Positions 11,815 to 23,000 of a stretch of 64,000 bases of DNA are shown here, piece by piece. The notes under the pieces are model-generated. The model saw only the letters and a list, made by a program, of their open reading frames with translations, had not been told where the DNA came from and searched no databases. Every line of letters starts with the position of its first letter. Within the stretch, counting starts at the first letter, position 1. Source of the stretch: Siphonodentalium dalli (taxonomy: Eukaryota > Mollusca > Scaphopoda > Gadilida > Siphonodentaliidae); the NCBI GenBank assembly GCA_032622095.1, contig CP136069.1, positions 122,316,126 through 122,380,125 on the forward strand, given 5' to 3'. Made by a program: the position numbers and the translations under genes.

Positions 11815-12268
11815 CAGGGCACACTCAATGGTGGTTATAATACACCAAATACAAATTAGTAGAGTGATTTCCCCTGGCACCCCAAACTAGGATCATCACA
11901 ATAAAACTCCTGGCCGCTACATGATGAAAAGTGCACGAAAAAGCACAAACGTGTTTCCAGACGAGAAACATGAAATATAACCGCATGGTGAACGGTTACA
12001 GCTGTCAAATTAACGAATAATGTATGGGAGGTGGTGGTGTTTTTTTTCGATTTCATTTTTTCTCCATGTTGAGTGTAATGTGACGTTTGTCAAAACTGCA
12101 GTGTGACGCAATATGCTACGCTGACAAGTACTTTTGGGTACCATTTTCGTGTTTCAAAAAGGACGTTCTTTAATGTTTGATTCTCGTGAAGGGTCAACCC
12201 TTTCCTGCGAATACAGGCCAGCGGGTTCTGTTAACACTGAGGCCTATGCAAATCATTTGGTGTATTGT
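11815..12268. repeat. ~450-bp direct repeat, copy A
   Basis: Matches 13128-13575 in the same orientation across nearly its whole length. Shared blocks include AAATTAGTAG, GATGAAAAGTGCACGAAAAA, ATGGTGAACGGTTA, and TGTTAACACTGAGGCCTATG near the end. The ~860 bp between the copies differs. The ends lack TG...CA, so I do not call these LTRs. Confidence 0.8.
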
Positions 12269-13127
12269 AACTTATATTGAAAAATTGTCGTTTTTCAGAT
12301 TTTTGCTCTGAAACATGTTCCGTGTTCACTATTCCCATAAAACAAATTGGAAACATAAAGCACGCGATACGACAGATTATTTTGCGTGGGAACCGTCCAA
12401 TAAAATTGAAAGTTAAAGCCTCTGATGCCATTTCTGCTTCTCGTCGTAGAACCGAAAATTGCCATTTCGACCTGTTTGGGGCCCATGTGTGCCCCTTTAA
12501 TGAATGTGAGACCATATTTTTGGGCGCCCGACAACCTAGACGAACGCCGAGGCAGATTTGTCGGGTTTGGGCACGACATGGGAGTAAAGCGTGACGTCGT
12601 TATGGACTATAATCTAACATATGATGCAATATCGGACCAGTATCGGATCAAACGAAGTTGAATTGCCCCTTTAAGATGACAGGTTGACGAAAATGCCTAC
12701 CCTGGAAGTTTGCAGAAATGGTTTGACGACCCAACGCGCCCAAATTTCCGCCAATAAATGCATTCTTGTGAAAGGACAATTTTGGTTTTCTCTCGAATTT
12801 TTTTCTCGAAAATTAGGTAGGTGCGCCCAATGTGAAACGTAAGTGCGCACAATTCGCCGTTCCGGAAGTGGTATCTGCAAGCTATCAGATCGACTTCATG
12901 TATGTATGTCGTCATTGTTTACTTTGCCAAAATGCAGCTAAAATGAAAAAAAATGGATATTCAAGCCAAGTTAAATTTTTAGCACATTCAGATATGGGTG
13001 GTGGCAGAAAGTGGTTAATAAAGTAAGAACACAGACATGTTTGGAATCAAATTTATTTATTTTGACGTGAGTATATAAATGGACGCTATTTAATATCGTT
13101 TGGGCGACTTTCTTATCTTTCCAGTGA
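12269..13127. other. segment between the two direct repeats; no gene recognised
   Basis: Several overlapping ORFs on both strands (for example 12277-12594 and 12295-12579) mirror each other and show no domain. A block near 12660 reads TTGCCCCTTTAAGATGAC. The segment may be an insertion that separated the flanking copies, or the middle of a larger repeat. Confidence 0.4.
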
Positions 13128-13575
13128 TCACTATAGGTTATAACACACCACACACAAATTAGTAGTGTAATTTCCCCTGTCACCCCACAAGCTAAGATCA
13201 GCATAAAAATTCCTGGCAGCTGAATGGTCAATGATACATGGATGAAAAGTGCACGAAAAATTGCACACACGTGTTTCCCGACGAGAACCATCAAATATAG
13301 CCACATGGTGAACGGTTATGGTCGTCGAATTGACGAATAATTTATGGGAGGTGTTGGTGTTTTTTTCTTTTTTTCGATGTCATTTTTTTTGTCTGCATTT
13401 TGACACTGCAGTTTGACGCAATACGTTAACAAGTACTTTTGGGCACATTTTCTTGTGTCAAAAAGGAAGTTCTTTAATTTTTGATACTCACGCAGGGTCA
13501 ACCCTTTCCTGCGAATATAGCCCGGTGGGATCTGTTAACACTGAGGCCTATGCAAATAATTTGGTGTATTGTAAC
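13128..13575. repeat. ~450-bp direct repeat, copy B
   Basis: Second copy of 11815-12268, with similar order and ends. Small indels separate the two, for example an extra ATACATGG-type insertion near 13232. No intact ORF in either. Confidence 0.8.
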
Positions 13576-13659
13576 CTGGTTCTTGTGGTTAGAAGGAACT
13601 AAACAAGTAGAATTGTATACGCCCCTTTGGCTGCTTGCATATATTGATTTTACACCACG

Positions 13660-14450
13660 TATTATCACTTTCGGTGAGTTACACTGCCTTCCTATATATG
13701 ATTATGTGTCAACAGTATAGTATAGTCCAAAATGGTCGCCGTCCAGGAGCTAAAATAGCGGATCCATGCCATTTCTCGGCCACTTGACTCATAAGGATCA
13801 ATTGAAGTCACTTGGCCGTTTGCGCTCCAAAATACACGGAATACTATTCCATGTTTGAGTTTTCCCGATATAGAAATATGTCGATAAACACTTGAACTAT
13901 CTTTCTACGAGCAGTATAATTATGTTCCAGAAAGACGCATTGTCATGAAAAATACAACTTTGAACCAGATGTTTTGGTACCAAAAAAAAAACAGCCATTT
14001 GCATGGCATGGGCCATAAAAGAGCGTTCCATGTTAGTCTATTCTTGATATGGTAGAAATACAGAGCGTTTGTTTCGCTTCTGTGTATTTTCCTTACATAT
14101 CTTACACATCCTTCCAAATTACTTTGACAAAATTTGGAAGCTCGAATGAGCCATATCCGTATAAAATGAACATAATATCATGATAGTGTAGACTTCTTAT
14201 GTCATTGGGTCAATTATATATATATATGGGCGAGCATGTTTATATATGATCCTACATGCACATGACTGTCAATATGTTGTCTCTGCCACTCTGCCATAGA
14301 AAATGTAATGTAATTTAATATTCGGTTATACTAGGTACTTGTAGCTATATATATACACTTTATTTCTTAATATAATTGTTGGATCATGCAGATAGCATAC
14401 GCTACATTAATTATCGGGTTTATAACATTTGAAGAACTGTTCAGATGTAA
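13660..14450. repeat. dispersed repeat, copy of 63060-63660
   Basis: From about 13800 the order TTTGCGCTCCAAAATAC, TTTTCCCGATATAGAAATA, TCTTGATATGGTAGAAATA, TTTGGAAGCTCGAATGAGCC and ATATATGATCCTA is the same as near the right end of the window, 49 kb away. A short leading block (GGTGAGTTACACTGCCTTC, 13674) also recurs separately at about 60870. Non-coding; family unknown. Confidence 0.8.
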
Positions 14451-14544
14451 CAGTTCAATACCGGCGATAGAACGACTTCAGATGTAACAGTTCATACACA
14501 TTGTGTTTACACTCGAATGCGAGTTAAAAACAATTCTGGCAATC

Positions 14545-14896
14545 GATTGGCGTATCCCGGGCGTGGACAACCAACTGAAAATGCGCAATCCAGCATCATC
14601 GCTGGGTCGTCCCGCATTTTCCAAGATGCCGAGACAAGGCAAAAACGAAGATCAAGGCAAAGATCAAGGCAAAAGTACAAGACAAAGACCAAGTGAAGAT
14701 TCAAGACACCTGTGACGCTGACCGATCCCGACCTCAAGACTTCTCCACCCGATCCGCGGCCTGACTGTTGAAGATTAAATACCAAAGAAGATTCAAGACA
14801 GGGCGTAAGGGCGATCTTCGGATGAGCCCACCACCGTCCTCGTGCCGCCCTTCGGGCGGGCACGCAAATCCTGTTCCTGCTGCTGATTGGCGTATC
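14545..14896. mobile_element. GC-rich insertion flanked by a 12-bp direct repeat
   Basis: GATTGGCGTATC occurs at 14545-14556 and again at 14885-14896. Between them is a 328-bp GC-rich island unlike the surrounding AT-rich DNA. It contains purine-rich AAGGCAAAGATCAAGGCAAA repeats and, near 14850, a CCGCCC-TTCG-GGCGG hairpin. The pattern is what a target-site duplication around an inserted retro-copied sequence would give. ORFs of 70 aa (+) and 132 aa (-) span it but resemble nothing known to me. Source unknown. Confidence 0.5.
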
Positions 14897-15194
14897 ATAT
14901 TTCAAATAAATTTACAAAAATTCAAGAAATATAATAGCCATGGCATCATTTAACAATGTGGGGTTTACCTAGTCTGATATGTATAAGATCCAAACACTGG
15001 CTTTTGTCAGCCTTTCAAATGGTGTTGTGTAGTGCATATATGTTGAGAAGTTGAAAATGCGTGGCTCGGAAAGTACTCATATACATGTATATACATGAAA
15101 AAGCATGAACAGATGTCGGAAGGGTTGGTCTTCACGACCTTGATTCGCCCACTTCGGTTAAAACGTTATAACACTGAGGCAGATGGAAAACATT

Positions 15195-15640
15195 TAGTGC
15201 CTTCTTACATTGTCGAATAGATTGGTTTCCGAAAAATGCAGGAAAATAGCATATATTGCTCTGGTGAAACAAATTACGGAGTACTCCGCCACAATCTGGG
15301 ACCCGTACACGTCGAAATATTCATCAATGCTGGAAAAGGTGCAAAGAAAATCAGCACGGTTCATCACCAGAGACTACACCTCACGAGATAAGGGCTGCGT
15401 CACCAGAATGCTCAACAAACTAGAACTCCCACCTCTAGAAGAGTGTCGCAGAAATAAACGCCAGGCCCTACTATACAAAGTGGTTCAGGGGTCGGCCCCC
15501 GCAATATCTCCCGATAACTACCTGAAAGAAACAAACCCATCGAAAAGGAAGATCAAAGCATTTCAACCAAGTAGGAATCACACCAACACAACTTTTTGCA
15601 TAATTCCATTTCCACCCCCACCCCCCAACCCCCCTTGTAC
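15195..15640 (+). pseudogene. LINE ORF2 C-terminal fragment (CR1/Jockey-like)
   Basis: The open frame gives AYIALVKQITEYSATIWDPY, then LEKVQRKSARFITRDY and, after RMLNKLELPPLEECRRNKRQ, a LLYKVVQG block. This is the conserved region after the RT domain in CR1/Jockey-type LINEs (pattern 'Y..LVRP..EYA..VWDP....... LE.VQRRAARF'). It lacks the RT palm and runs into a poly-C/A stretch near 15610, so both ends are truncated. The missing C-terminal part resembles the fragment at 25250-25366. Confidence 0.88.
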
Positions 15641-15719
15641 CTCATGCTCAGGCCTAATTTCCTATATATTCATAAGCCATGCTTCTATTTTCCCAGTATG
15701 AGAACATTAAGATATTTTA

Positions 15720-16545
15720 ACCTGAAAATTTCCCCAAAAAAAAACAACTAGTGATCTAATTCCAGACAAATGCACACAGCTACCGACAACAGACCAGGAA
15801 ACACCGGGCCGACCATGGTTGTTCGGCCCGGTGTGAGAAAATTTTGAAAACTATACAAGAAAATCGCAAATCCTAGCATATGGACTGGCCTCAACTGAAG
15901 CTTTCCTAGTGTTGGAAATTTCAAACCTCATGCTCCCCCTCAGGTTGGAAAATTCTTCAACTGATGACCATTTATGTCTACAAGTTTGACCAAATGTAGT
16001 AAAATATTGTTTTGCTAAACTAATTAGCAGTTTTGTATTGGCCATGTGGTGTGCGACAATTTTTGAAATCTGAACAAGAAAATCGCAAAATCCTAACATC
16101 TAGACTAGCCTCAAGCCTTCCTACTGTTGGAAATTTCAAACCCTACACCCCCACTTAGGTTGGAAAATTTCCAACTGATGACAATTCCAATGACAATGTT
16201 GACCAATTGTATGACAATATTGTTTTCTTAAATTAACTAGAAGTTTTTGACTGGCCACGGGGGAGGGACCAGGACACAAGCTTTCCAAGTGTTGGAAATT
16301 TCCAACCTGTCACCCCCCTAAGGTTGGAAAATTTCCAACTGATGACCATTTCTTTCAAAAATTTTGACCAAAAATAGGAACATATGCAAATATTGGTCGA
16401 AAAACAATAAATTCCCCCCAATAAATTGTTTTATAATCAAACTACAAGAACATTTTCAACCTATTGTTGGTGTGAAATTTCGTTGTGGCAGGTATGAAAT
16501 TTCCAACTATTGAAAATATAGCTCTCTGCTGGGGGTGAGACACCC
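15720..16545. repeat. 'TTCCAAC' dispersed repeat, long copy
   Basis: Two to three internal sub-repeats each contain a TTGGAAATTTCCAAC-like block, AACTGATGACCATTT and TTTGACCAAA. Similar sequence with the same end (GGGGTGAGACACCCCCCC) is at 30640-31480, and pieces occur near 1790, 11040, 29700, 46600 and 52780. One unit carries the perfect palindrome GTTGGAAATTTCCAAC near 16292. Non-coding. Confidence 0.75.
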
Positions 16546-16569
16546 CCCCACCCCACACACACACACACC

Positions 16570-17040
16570 CATATAAAAAAAACCCAGGGTACAACCTGGG
16601 TGCAAAGTACCGTGGTACTGGTACCCCGGGATATTGGACAAACACCCCGGTACTAGTGGGACCTGGGTATACCGCGGTACTAGTACCTGGGTTTACCGAG
16701 GTGCTACCACCTGGGTATACCGCGGTACTAATACCGTGGTATACCCAGGTACTAGTACCGCGGTATACCCAGGTGCTAGTACCGGGGTGTTTGTCCAATA
16801 TCCCGGGGTACCAGTACCGCGGTATACCCAGGTGGTAGCACCGCGGTATACCCAGGTACTAGTACCACGGTGTTTGTCCAATATCCCGGGGTACCAGTAC
16901 CGCGGTATACCCAGATACTAGTACCGTCGTATATCCAGGTACTAGCACCGCGGTATATCCAGGTACTACTGGTACCGGGGTGTTTGTCCAATATCCCGGG
17001 GTACCAGTACTATAATGTACCCTGGTATACCACGGTGTGT
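16570..17040. repeat. palindromic token array (24-bp units, inverted halves)
   Basis: Dense array built from short palindromes: ACCGCGGT, GTATAC, ACTAGT, GGTACC and CCCGGG. A 24-bp unit (ACCGCGGTATACCCAGG plus TACTAGT) runs in one orientation left of about 16735 and in the other to the right. Blocks reading GGTGTTTGTCCAATATCCC punctuate the array near 16620 (inverted), 16785, 16870 and 16978. Because the unit is a multiple of three and lacks stops, overlapping ORFs arise on both strands; I treat none as a gene. Confidence 0.9.
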
Positions 17041-17149
17041 ATATACAATGCATATGCACTTTATCCATATATATTTCTGCCCTACATTAGCACCCCCTGT
17101 GAACAGGTCCTCTGCAATGGGTAAGAATACTGGTTGCAGTGGGTAAAGA

Positions 17150-17512
17150 AATATAGGTATAGATTGCTGCATATATTGAAGAAACATGGAAATAAAATAT
17201 TTCAGTTGTATTTGTTCCATGACACTTATAATTCTGAACAGCGAACAACATTTTTCGAGTTAACTGCTATAATACAGATTCTATCGAATGGTACTGTTTG
17301 CAGTGGTGGTCGGATTGGTTGCAACACCTGCAAACCCATCCCATAAACCACTGCGAACAGTACCATTCGATAAAATCTTTATTATAGCAGTATTATAGCA
17401 GTTAACTCGAATTTGTTTGTTCGGTGTTCAGAATACAAGTGCCAGGACACAAAGACAACTGAAATATTTTATTTCTATATTTTTCTTCAATATATATGCG
17501 GCATTCTATACA
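17150..17512. mobile_element. foldback element, ~170-bp arms
   Basis: The left arm (about 17157-17320) and right arm (about 17335-17512) are inverted. CGAATGGTACTGTT (17285) pairs with AACAGTACCATTCG (17357), GAGTTAACTGCTATAAT with its complement near 17400, and ATATTGAAGAA with TTCTTCAATAT. The centre is near 17328. No coding capacity; MITE-like. Confidence 0.85.
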
Positions 17513-17639
17513 TTTATCTACTAATCTCTATCAAATCTGTGACAAAATATATGAACACAAATTTCAAGAGCTATTCAAAGTCTCATAATATTTATCGGAA
17601 TACTAGTACATTGGATATTGTCGAACTGGGTGAAAATTA

Positions 17640-18106
17640 AAGGGGCACTAAATTTTTGGCAGTCCAAGCATCAAAGGTGTATTCTGAAAGTCACTCAAAA
17701 TGAAAAATGATCAACAATCATAATTATTTTTCAAACTAATATAAGTATGGTTGAATGAAGGCTAGTCTTTGAATGTATATGGTATTTTGTGGAACATATA
17801 GTATTATAATCTTTTAAACTAGTTATTTAATTCATGTTGAATTAAAGTAAACAAAGTATGAATTAAACCTATCCATTGCTTTTGCTCATGCAGGCATTGC
17901 AGGGTGGTGATGTATGATTGAACCCCTGAAAGACAAACTGACACGGAATTTGGGTAGTAAGGCTTTTTTCAAAATATTAATAGTGATTATAACAAATATA
18001 AAATATTTAAAGATACACAATCTGATTAAACACCTCTAACTTACTATTTCTTCAGGGTTAAACGATATTTGAATCGAGTCAAGGAACCCAACCATCAAAG
18101 CTCATA
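17640..18106. other. no recognisable feature
   Basis: AT-rich intergenic sequence without ORFs or repeats that I could recognise. Confidence 0.5.
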
Positions 18107-18270
18107 GTTATTTTTTACCACCCCGAATATTTGGCGGCCTAGCAAAAATTCTGTTCACTTTTTCCAGTAGATATACGCGGATGCCATTTCAGGCATGTCT
18201 TTAATAGTTCTGGAAGAAGTCAGTAGAATTCTTTCTAGGCCGCCAAATATTTGAGGTGGTGATAAATAAC
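18107..18270. mobile_element. MITE with 36-bp terminal inverted repeats
   Basis: GTTATTT...ACCACC...AATATTTGGCGGCCTAG at 18107-18142 is mirrored by CTAGGCCGCCAAATATT...GGTGGT...AAATAAC ending at 18270. The terminal repeats carry a few mismatches. The 92-bp interior is unrelated to the flanks and non-coding. Confidence 0.8.
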
Positions 18271-18370
18271 ACATTTTGAAAATTTTCCACATTTTTCCAC
18301 ATTGCCAGAGAAATTGTAATTAAGGAGTGTTTAGACGGATTGTGGAATTTTAAATTATTATGGCAATTCC

Positions 18371-18391
18371 TCTCTCTCTCTCTCTCTCTCT
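18371..18391. repeat. (CT)n microsatellite
   Basis: About ten CT dinucleotides in a row. The ORFs crossing it on both strands are artefacts of the repeat. Confidence 0.9.
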
Positions 18392-18719
18392 GCCTTTGTC
18401 AGTCTGTCTTTCTCTGCCTGCTGTCTTCTTTTCGTCAGCTTATTATTGTTCTTCAGCTTTTCTCTGATATATCTTCTTATGTCGGCCATATGTTCTCCAA
18501 TGGGAATTGCAACTTTATTACATCTACAAGAGAATAACATTTCAATTTAAACATTTAATTGAGTTGGATTCTAGATAATTCTTACTGTCCGTTTAAATCT
18601 GGCAATAAACAAGGGTAAATTCACATTTATTGATCAATTTATTCCCATAAGCTTTTTACTCAAAACATTTATTTTAGTGATGAGTTTGAATATATTGCAC
18701 ATTAAAGATACGGGGGGGG

Positions 18720-19570
18720 GGCCTTGTGGTGGGTATGCTGTTAAAATATTCATCCCCGTCAAAACCGCCACAAGCAAAAGAAATAGTAAGATATAGACAG
18801 ACCTTGTTCTTATGTTAATCAGAAATATGGCATAAACAGTAAGTTATTGTCAACTTTTCCCCTTTGTTATGTAAACAAAAGCATAAAAAGTTACTTTCCC
18901 TGGCTTGTATTCAGATCTGGGTATATATGGTAAACATAAAGAGCGTTATTTGTTTCTGTTATCATGATATGGAAATAATAAAGAGCGTTTATATCATTTT
19001 TGTGCGATTAACCAATATATTTGCGCTGCGTTATGTAAACAGAAGCAAAACTTCTGTTACACAACTTCTGTAACACGCACAGTCTCTTGTTTAAGTACAC
19101 CAGCGTACGTCTTGGCGACAATATACTATTTACGCGCTGATTAGGTATGGCATATATAACCCTAAGTTGTGATTGAACCAATGCTTGCTTGGTTGATTCA
19201 TTATGGTTCAACATTATTAAGCACAAGTCTAATAGAATGGCATTCACACAAATTGCTGTGATTTCTTATTAAGGTGCTTACTGTTGTGAATGTGACATTT
19301 CTGTTTGAAATTTTGCTTTTAATTGCTTTAAATTCAGGATTCATCGTGATTTAAATGCTCATGCAGTAAGTGTTAGCGGTGGGCATTACTGTTAAACTTT
19401 TCACATCCGTAAACACCAACATAAACAGAAAGAATGTTATATTAAATACAAATTTTTTTCTTATAACAATCATAAATATCGCATAAATAGTATGTTATTG
19501 TCAAGTTAGTACGCTTTGTTATGGAAACAAAAGCCAAAAACGTTACAGTAATTGGCTTTTATTTACATAA
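18720..19570. repeat. diverged direct duplication
   Basis: The segment 18725-18905 (TATGCTGTTAAA, AACAGTAAGTTATTGTCAA, TTTGTTATGTAAACAAAAGC) recurs at about 19378-19560 with the same order (TTACTGTTAAA, ATAGTATGTTATTGTCAA, CTTTGTTATGGAAACAAAAGC). The intervening part contains AAAGAGCGTT-type motifs seen elsewhere in the window (13-14, 27.6, 59 and 63 kb). Confidence 0.6.
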
Positions 19571-20068
19571 GAAAGTGTTAAATTTGAGTGATAGGTGGGA
19601 ATTAAAAGGTGTAACACTAGTATGAGTGGGAACCGAAAATTATGCCATCCGTGACTGCGACAAATCTTTATTTTTCGTGATCACGAATGTAATAAATTTG
19701 ATATAAATAATTTTTTAATAAAATATTAGAAGCAAACTCACATTAAAAGATTCACTGGAAGATGTGTCGGACACTGTTGGCGATTCAACAGATGCTGCAC
19801 TGCTGTGCTGTTCTTGAGTGCAGCTGACACTGCCGGTTGATGAATGTTGTACATGTACATTAGTAGATGTGTCAGAATTCTATATAACCAGTTTCATAAA
19901 TTCACCCGTGGTCGATGACGTCAATGTTGAATTCTTCAAGATATCTCACACAGAATTTTAATGTCCTGTACACAATATAACATTTCTTACAACAACTTGT
20001 GTTTTTCATTGGAATTCAGAAAAAAAATGGTGATCAGAAACTCTCACATAGCCACAAAAACATCAAAT

Positions 20069-23000
20069 GAAAGTGTCAATGACACTGTAGCTCAACTTGG
20101 AAAGGGAATAATTTAATGTATTACAGTCAATGGAGCGATTAGGAATGTGGAAAGTTGAATGTCTAATACTAGTTTATAGACATGAAGAGAAAAGTAAAAT
20201 CCAAGATGGCTGCTGGCGGCCATGTTTTCGTCCGAATGACCCCAAAATGATTGTATCCCATCTACATGTCATCGTTAACATCCATGACAAATTTTATGAC
20301 GATCAGACTAAAGGTACGACCTGTAGCCTATGCTAAAGAATTTAGTCATACAAAGAGTAAAATCCAAGATGGCTGCTGGCGGCCATGTTTTTTGGCCGAA
20401 TGACACCGAAATGACTTGTTCCCATCTGCATGTCATTATTAACATCTATGACAAATTTGATGACGATCAGACTAAAGGTACGACCTGTAGCCCATGCTAA
20501 AGAATTTAGTCATACAAAGAGTAAAATCCAATATTAACAACCATGACAAATTTCATGATGATCAGACGAACAGTACGACCTGTGGCCCATGCTAATGGAA
20601 TAAATTTTGAAATCCAAGATGGCCACTGGCGGCCATGTTTTTTGTCCGAATGACCCCAAAATGACTCGTTCCCATTTACATTCCAATTTCAACAGCCATT
20701 ACAAATTTTATGACGATCAGACTAAATGTACGACCTGTAGCCCGTGCTAAAGGATTTAGTCATACAAAGAGTAAAATCAAAGATGGCTGCTGGCGGCCAT
20801 GTTTTTCTGCCGAATGACCCCAAAATTACTCGTTCCCATTTACATTCCAATTTCAACAGCCATGACAAATTTTATGATGATCAGACTAAAGGTACGACCT
20901 GTAGCCCGTGCTAAAGGATTTAGTCATACAAAGAGTAAAATCAAAGATGGCTGCTGGCGGCCATGTTTTTCTGCCGAATGACCCCAAAATGACTCGTTCC
21001 CATCTACATGTCATTATTAGCTCAACTTTACTTTGTAAAGTTTGAGCTATTGCCATGGCTTTGTTGTCCGTCGTCCGTGTGTGCGTGTGTGCGTGTGTGC
21101 GTGTGTACGGGCGGCGTCAACAATAGAGGCTACAGGTCGTACCTTTGATCGGATCATTATGAAATTTGTCATAGCTGTTGACATCAACATTTGTACCGGA
21201 ATGATTCATTTTGGGGTCATACGGAAAAAAAACATGGCCGCCAGTGGCCATCTTAGATTTCAAAATTCAATCCATTAGCACGGGCTACAGGCCGTACTGT
21301 TCATCTGATCGTCATGAAATTTGTCATGGATGTTAATATTGACATGTAGATGGGAACGAGTAATTTTGAGGTCATTCGGCCAAAAAACATGGCCGCCAGC
21401 AGCCATCTTCGATTTTACTCTTTGCATGACTAAATCCTTTAGCACGGGCTACAGGTCGTACCTTTAGTCAGATCGTCATAAAATTTGTCATGGATGTTAA
21501 CAATGACATGTAGATGGGAACGAGTCATTTTGGGGTTATGCGGGCAAAAAACATGGCCGCCAGCAGCCATCTTGGATTTTACTCTTTGTATGACTAAATC
21601 CTTTAGCACGGGCTACAGGTCGTACCTTTAGTCTGATAATCATGAAATTTATCATGGCTGTTGAAATTGGAATGTAGATGGGAACGAGTCATTTTGCGGT
21701 CGTTCGGACAAAAAACATGGCCGCCAGTGGCCATCTTTGTTTTCAAAATTCAATCCATTAGCACGGGCCACAGGTCGCACTGTTCGTCTGATCATCATGA
21801 AATTTGTCATGGATGTTAATATTGACATGTAGATGGGAACGAGTAATTTTGGGGTCATTCGGCCCAAAAACATGGCCGCCAGCAGCCATCTTGGATTTTA
21901 CTCTTTGTATGACTAAATTCTTTAGCACGGGCTACAGGTCGTACCTTTAGTCAGATCATCATAAAATTTGTCATGGATGTTAACAATGACATGTAGAGTG
22001 GAACGAGTCATTTTGGAGTCAATCGGCCAAAAAACATGGCCGCCAGCAGCCGTCTTGGATTTTACTCTTTGCATGACTAAATCCTTTAGCACGGGCTACA
22101 GGTCCTACTTTTAGTCTGATCATCATAAAATTTGTCAAGAATGTTAATAATCACATGTAGATGGGAACGAGTCATTTTGGGGTCATTCGGCCAAAAAACA
22201 TGGCCGTCAGCAGCCATCTTGGATTTTACTCTTTGTATGACTAAATCCTTTAGCATGGGCTACAGGTCGTACCTTTAGTCTGATCATCATAAAATTTGTC
22301 ATGGATGTTAACAATGACATGTAGATTGGAACGAGTCTTTTTGGGGTCAATCGGCCAAAAAACATGGCCGCCAGCAGCCATCTTGGATTTTACTCTTTGT
22401 ATGACTAAATTCTTTAGCATCGGCTACAGGTCGTACCTTTAGTCTGATCGTCATAAAATTTGTCATTGATGTTAACGATGACATGTAGATGGGAACGACT
22501 CATTTTGGGGTCATTCGGCCGAAAACATGGCCGCCAGCAGCCATCTTGGATTTTACTTTTCTCTTCATGTCTATAAACTAGTATTAGACATTCAACTTTC
22601 CACATTCCTAATCGCTCCATTGACTGTAATATATTAAATTATTCCCTTTCCAAGTTGAGCTACAGTGTCATTGACACTTTCATTAACATTCACGACAAAT
22701 TTTATGATGATCAGACTAAAGGTACAACCTGTAGCCCGTGCTAAAGGATTTAGTCATACAAAGAGTAAAATCCAAGATGGCTGCTGGCGACCATGTTTTT
22801 TGGCCGAATGACCCCAAAATTACTCGTTCCCATCTACATGTCATTGTTAACATCCATGACAAATTTTATGATGATCAGACGAACAGTACGACCTGTGGCC
22901 CGTGCTAATGGATTAAATTTTGAAATCCAAGATGGCCACTGGCGGCCATGTTTATTGGCCGAATGACCCCAAAATGACTCGTTCCCATCTACATGTCATT

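Noticed and set aside
12277-12661. Cluster of four overlapping ORFs (up to 105 aa)
   Set aside because: Mutual shadows between direct repeats; no recognisable protein pattern.
14507-14905. 132-aa minus ORF and 70-aa plus ORF over the GC-rich island
   Set aside because: Long ORFs are expected by chance in GC-rich sequence; no domain, and the ORF crosses the presumed insertion boundary.
16442-17220. Multiple ORFs of 60-118 aa on both strands
   Set aside because: They arise from the stop-free 24-bp palindromic unit; repetitive Y-T-x-V-L-V-P-type peptides in many frames are not genes.
19742-19879. Possible minus-strand exon: 46 Ser/Thr-rich codons between AG (TTATATAG) and GTGAGT
   Set aside because: Splice signals and frame fit, but two of the three frames are open, there is no neighbouring exon with a matching phase, and no family resemblance; too weak to call.
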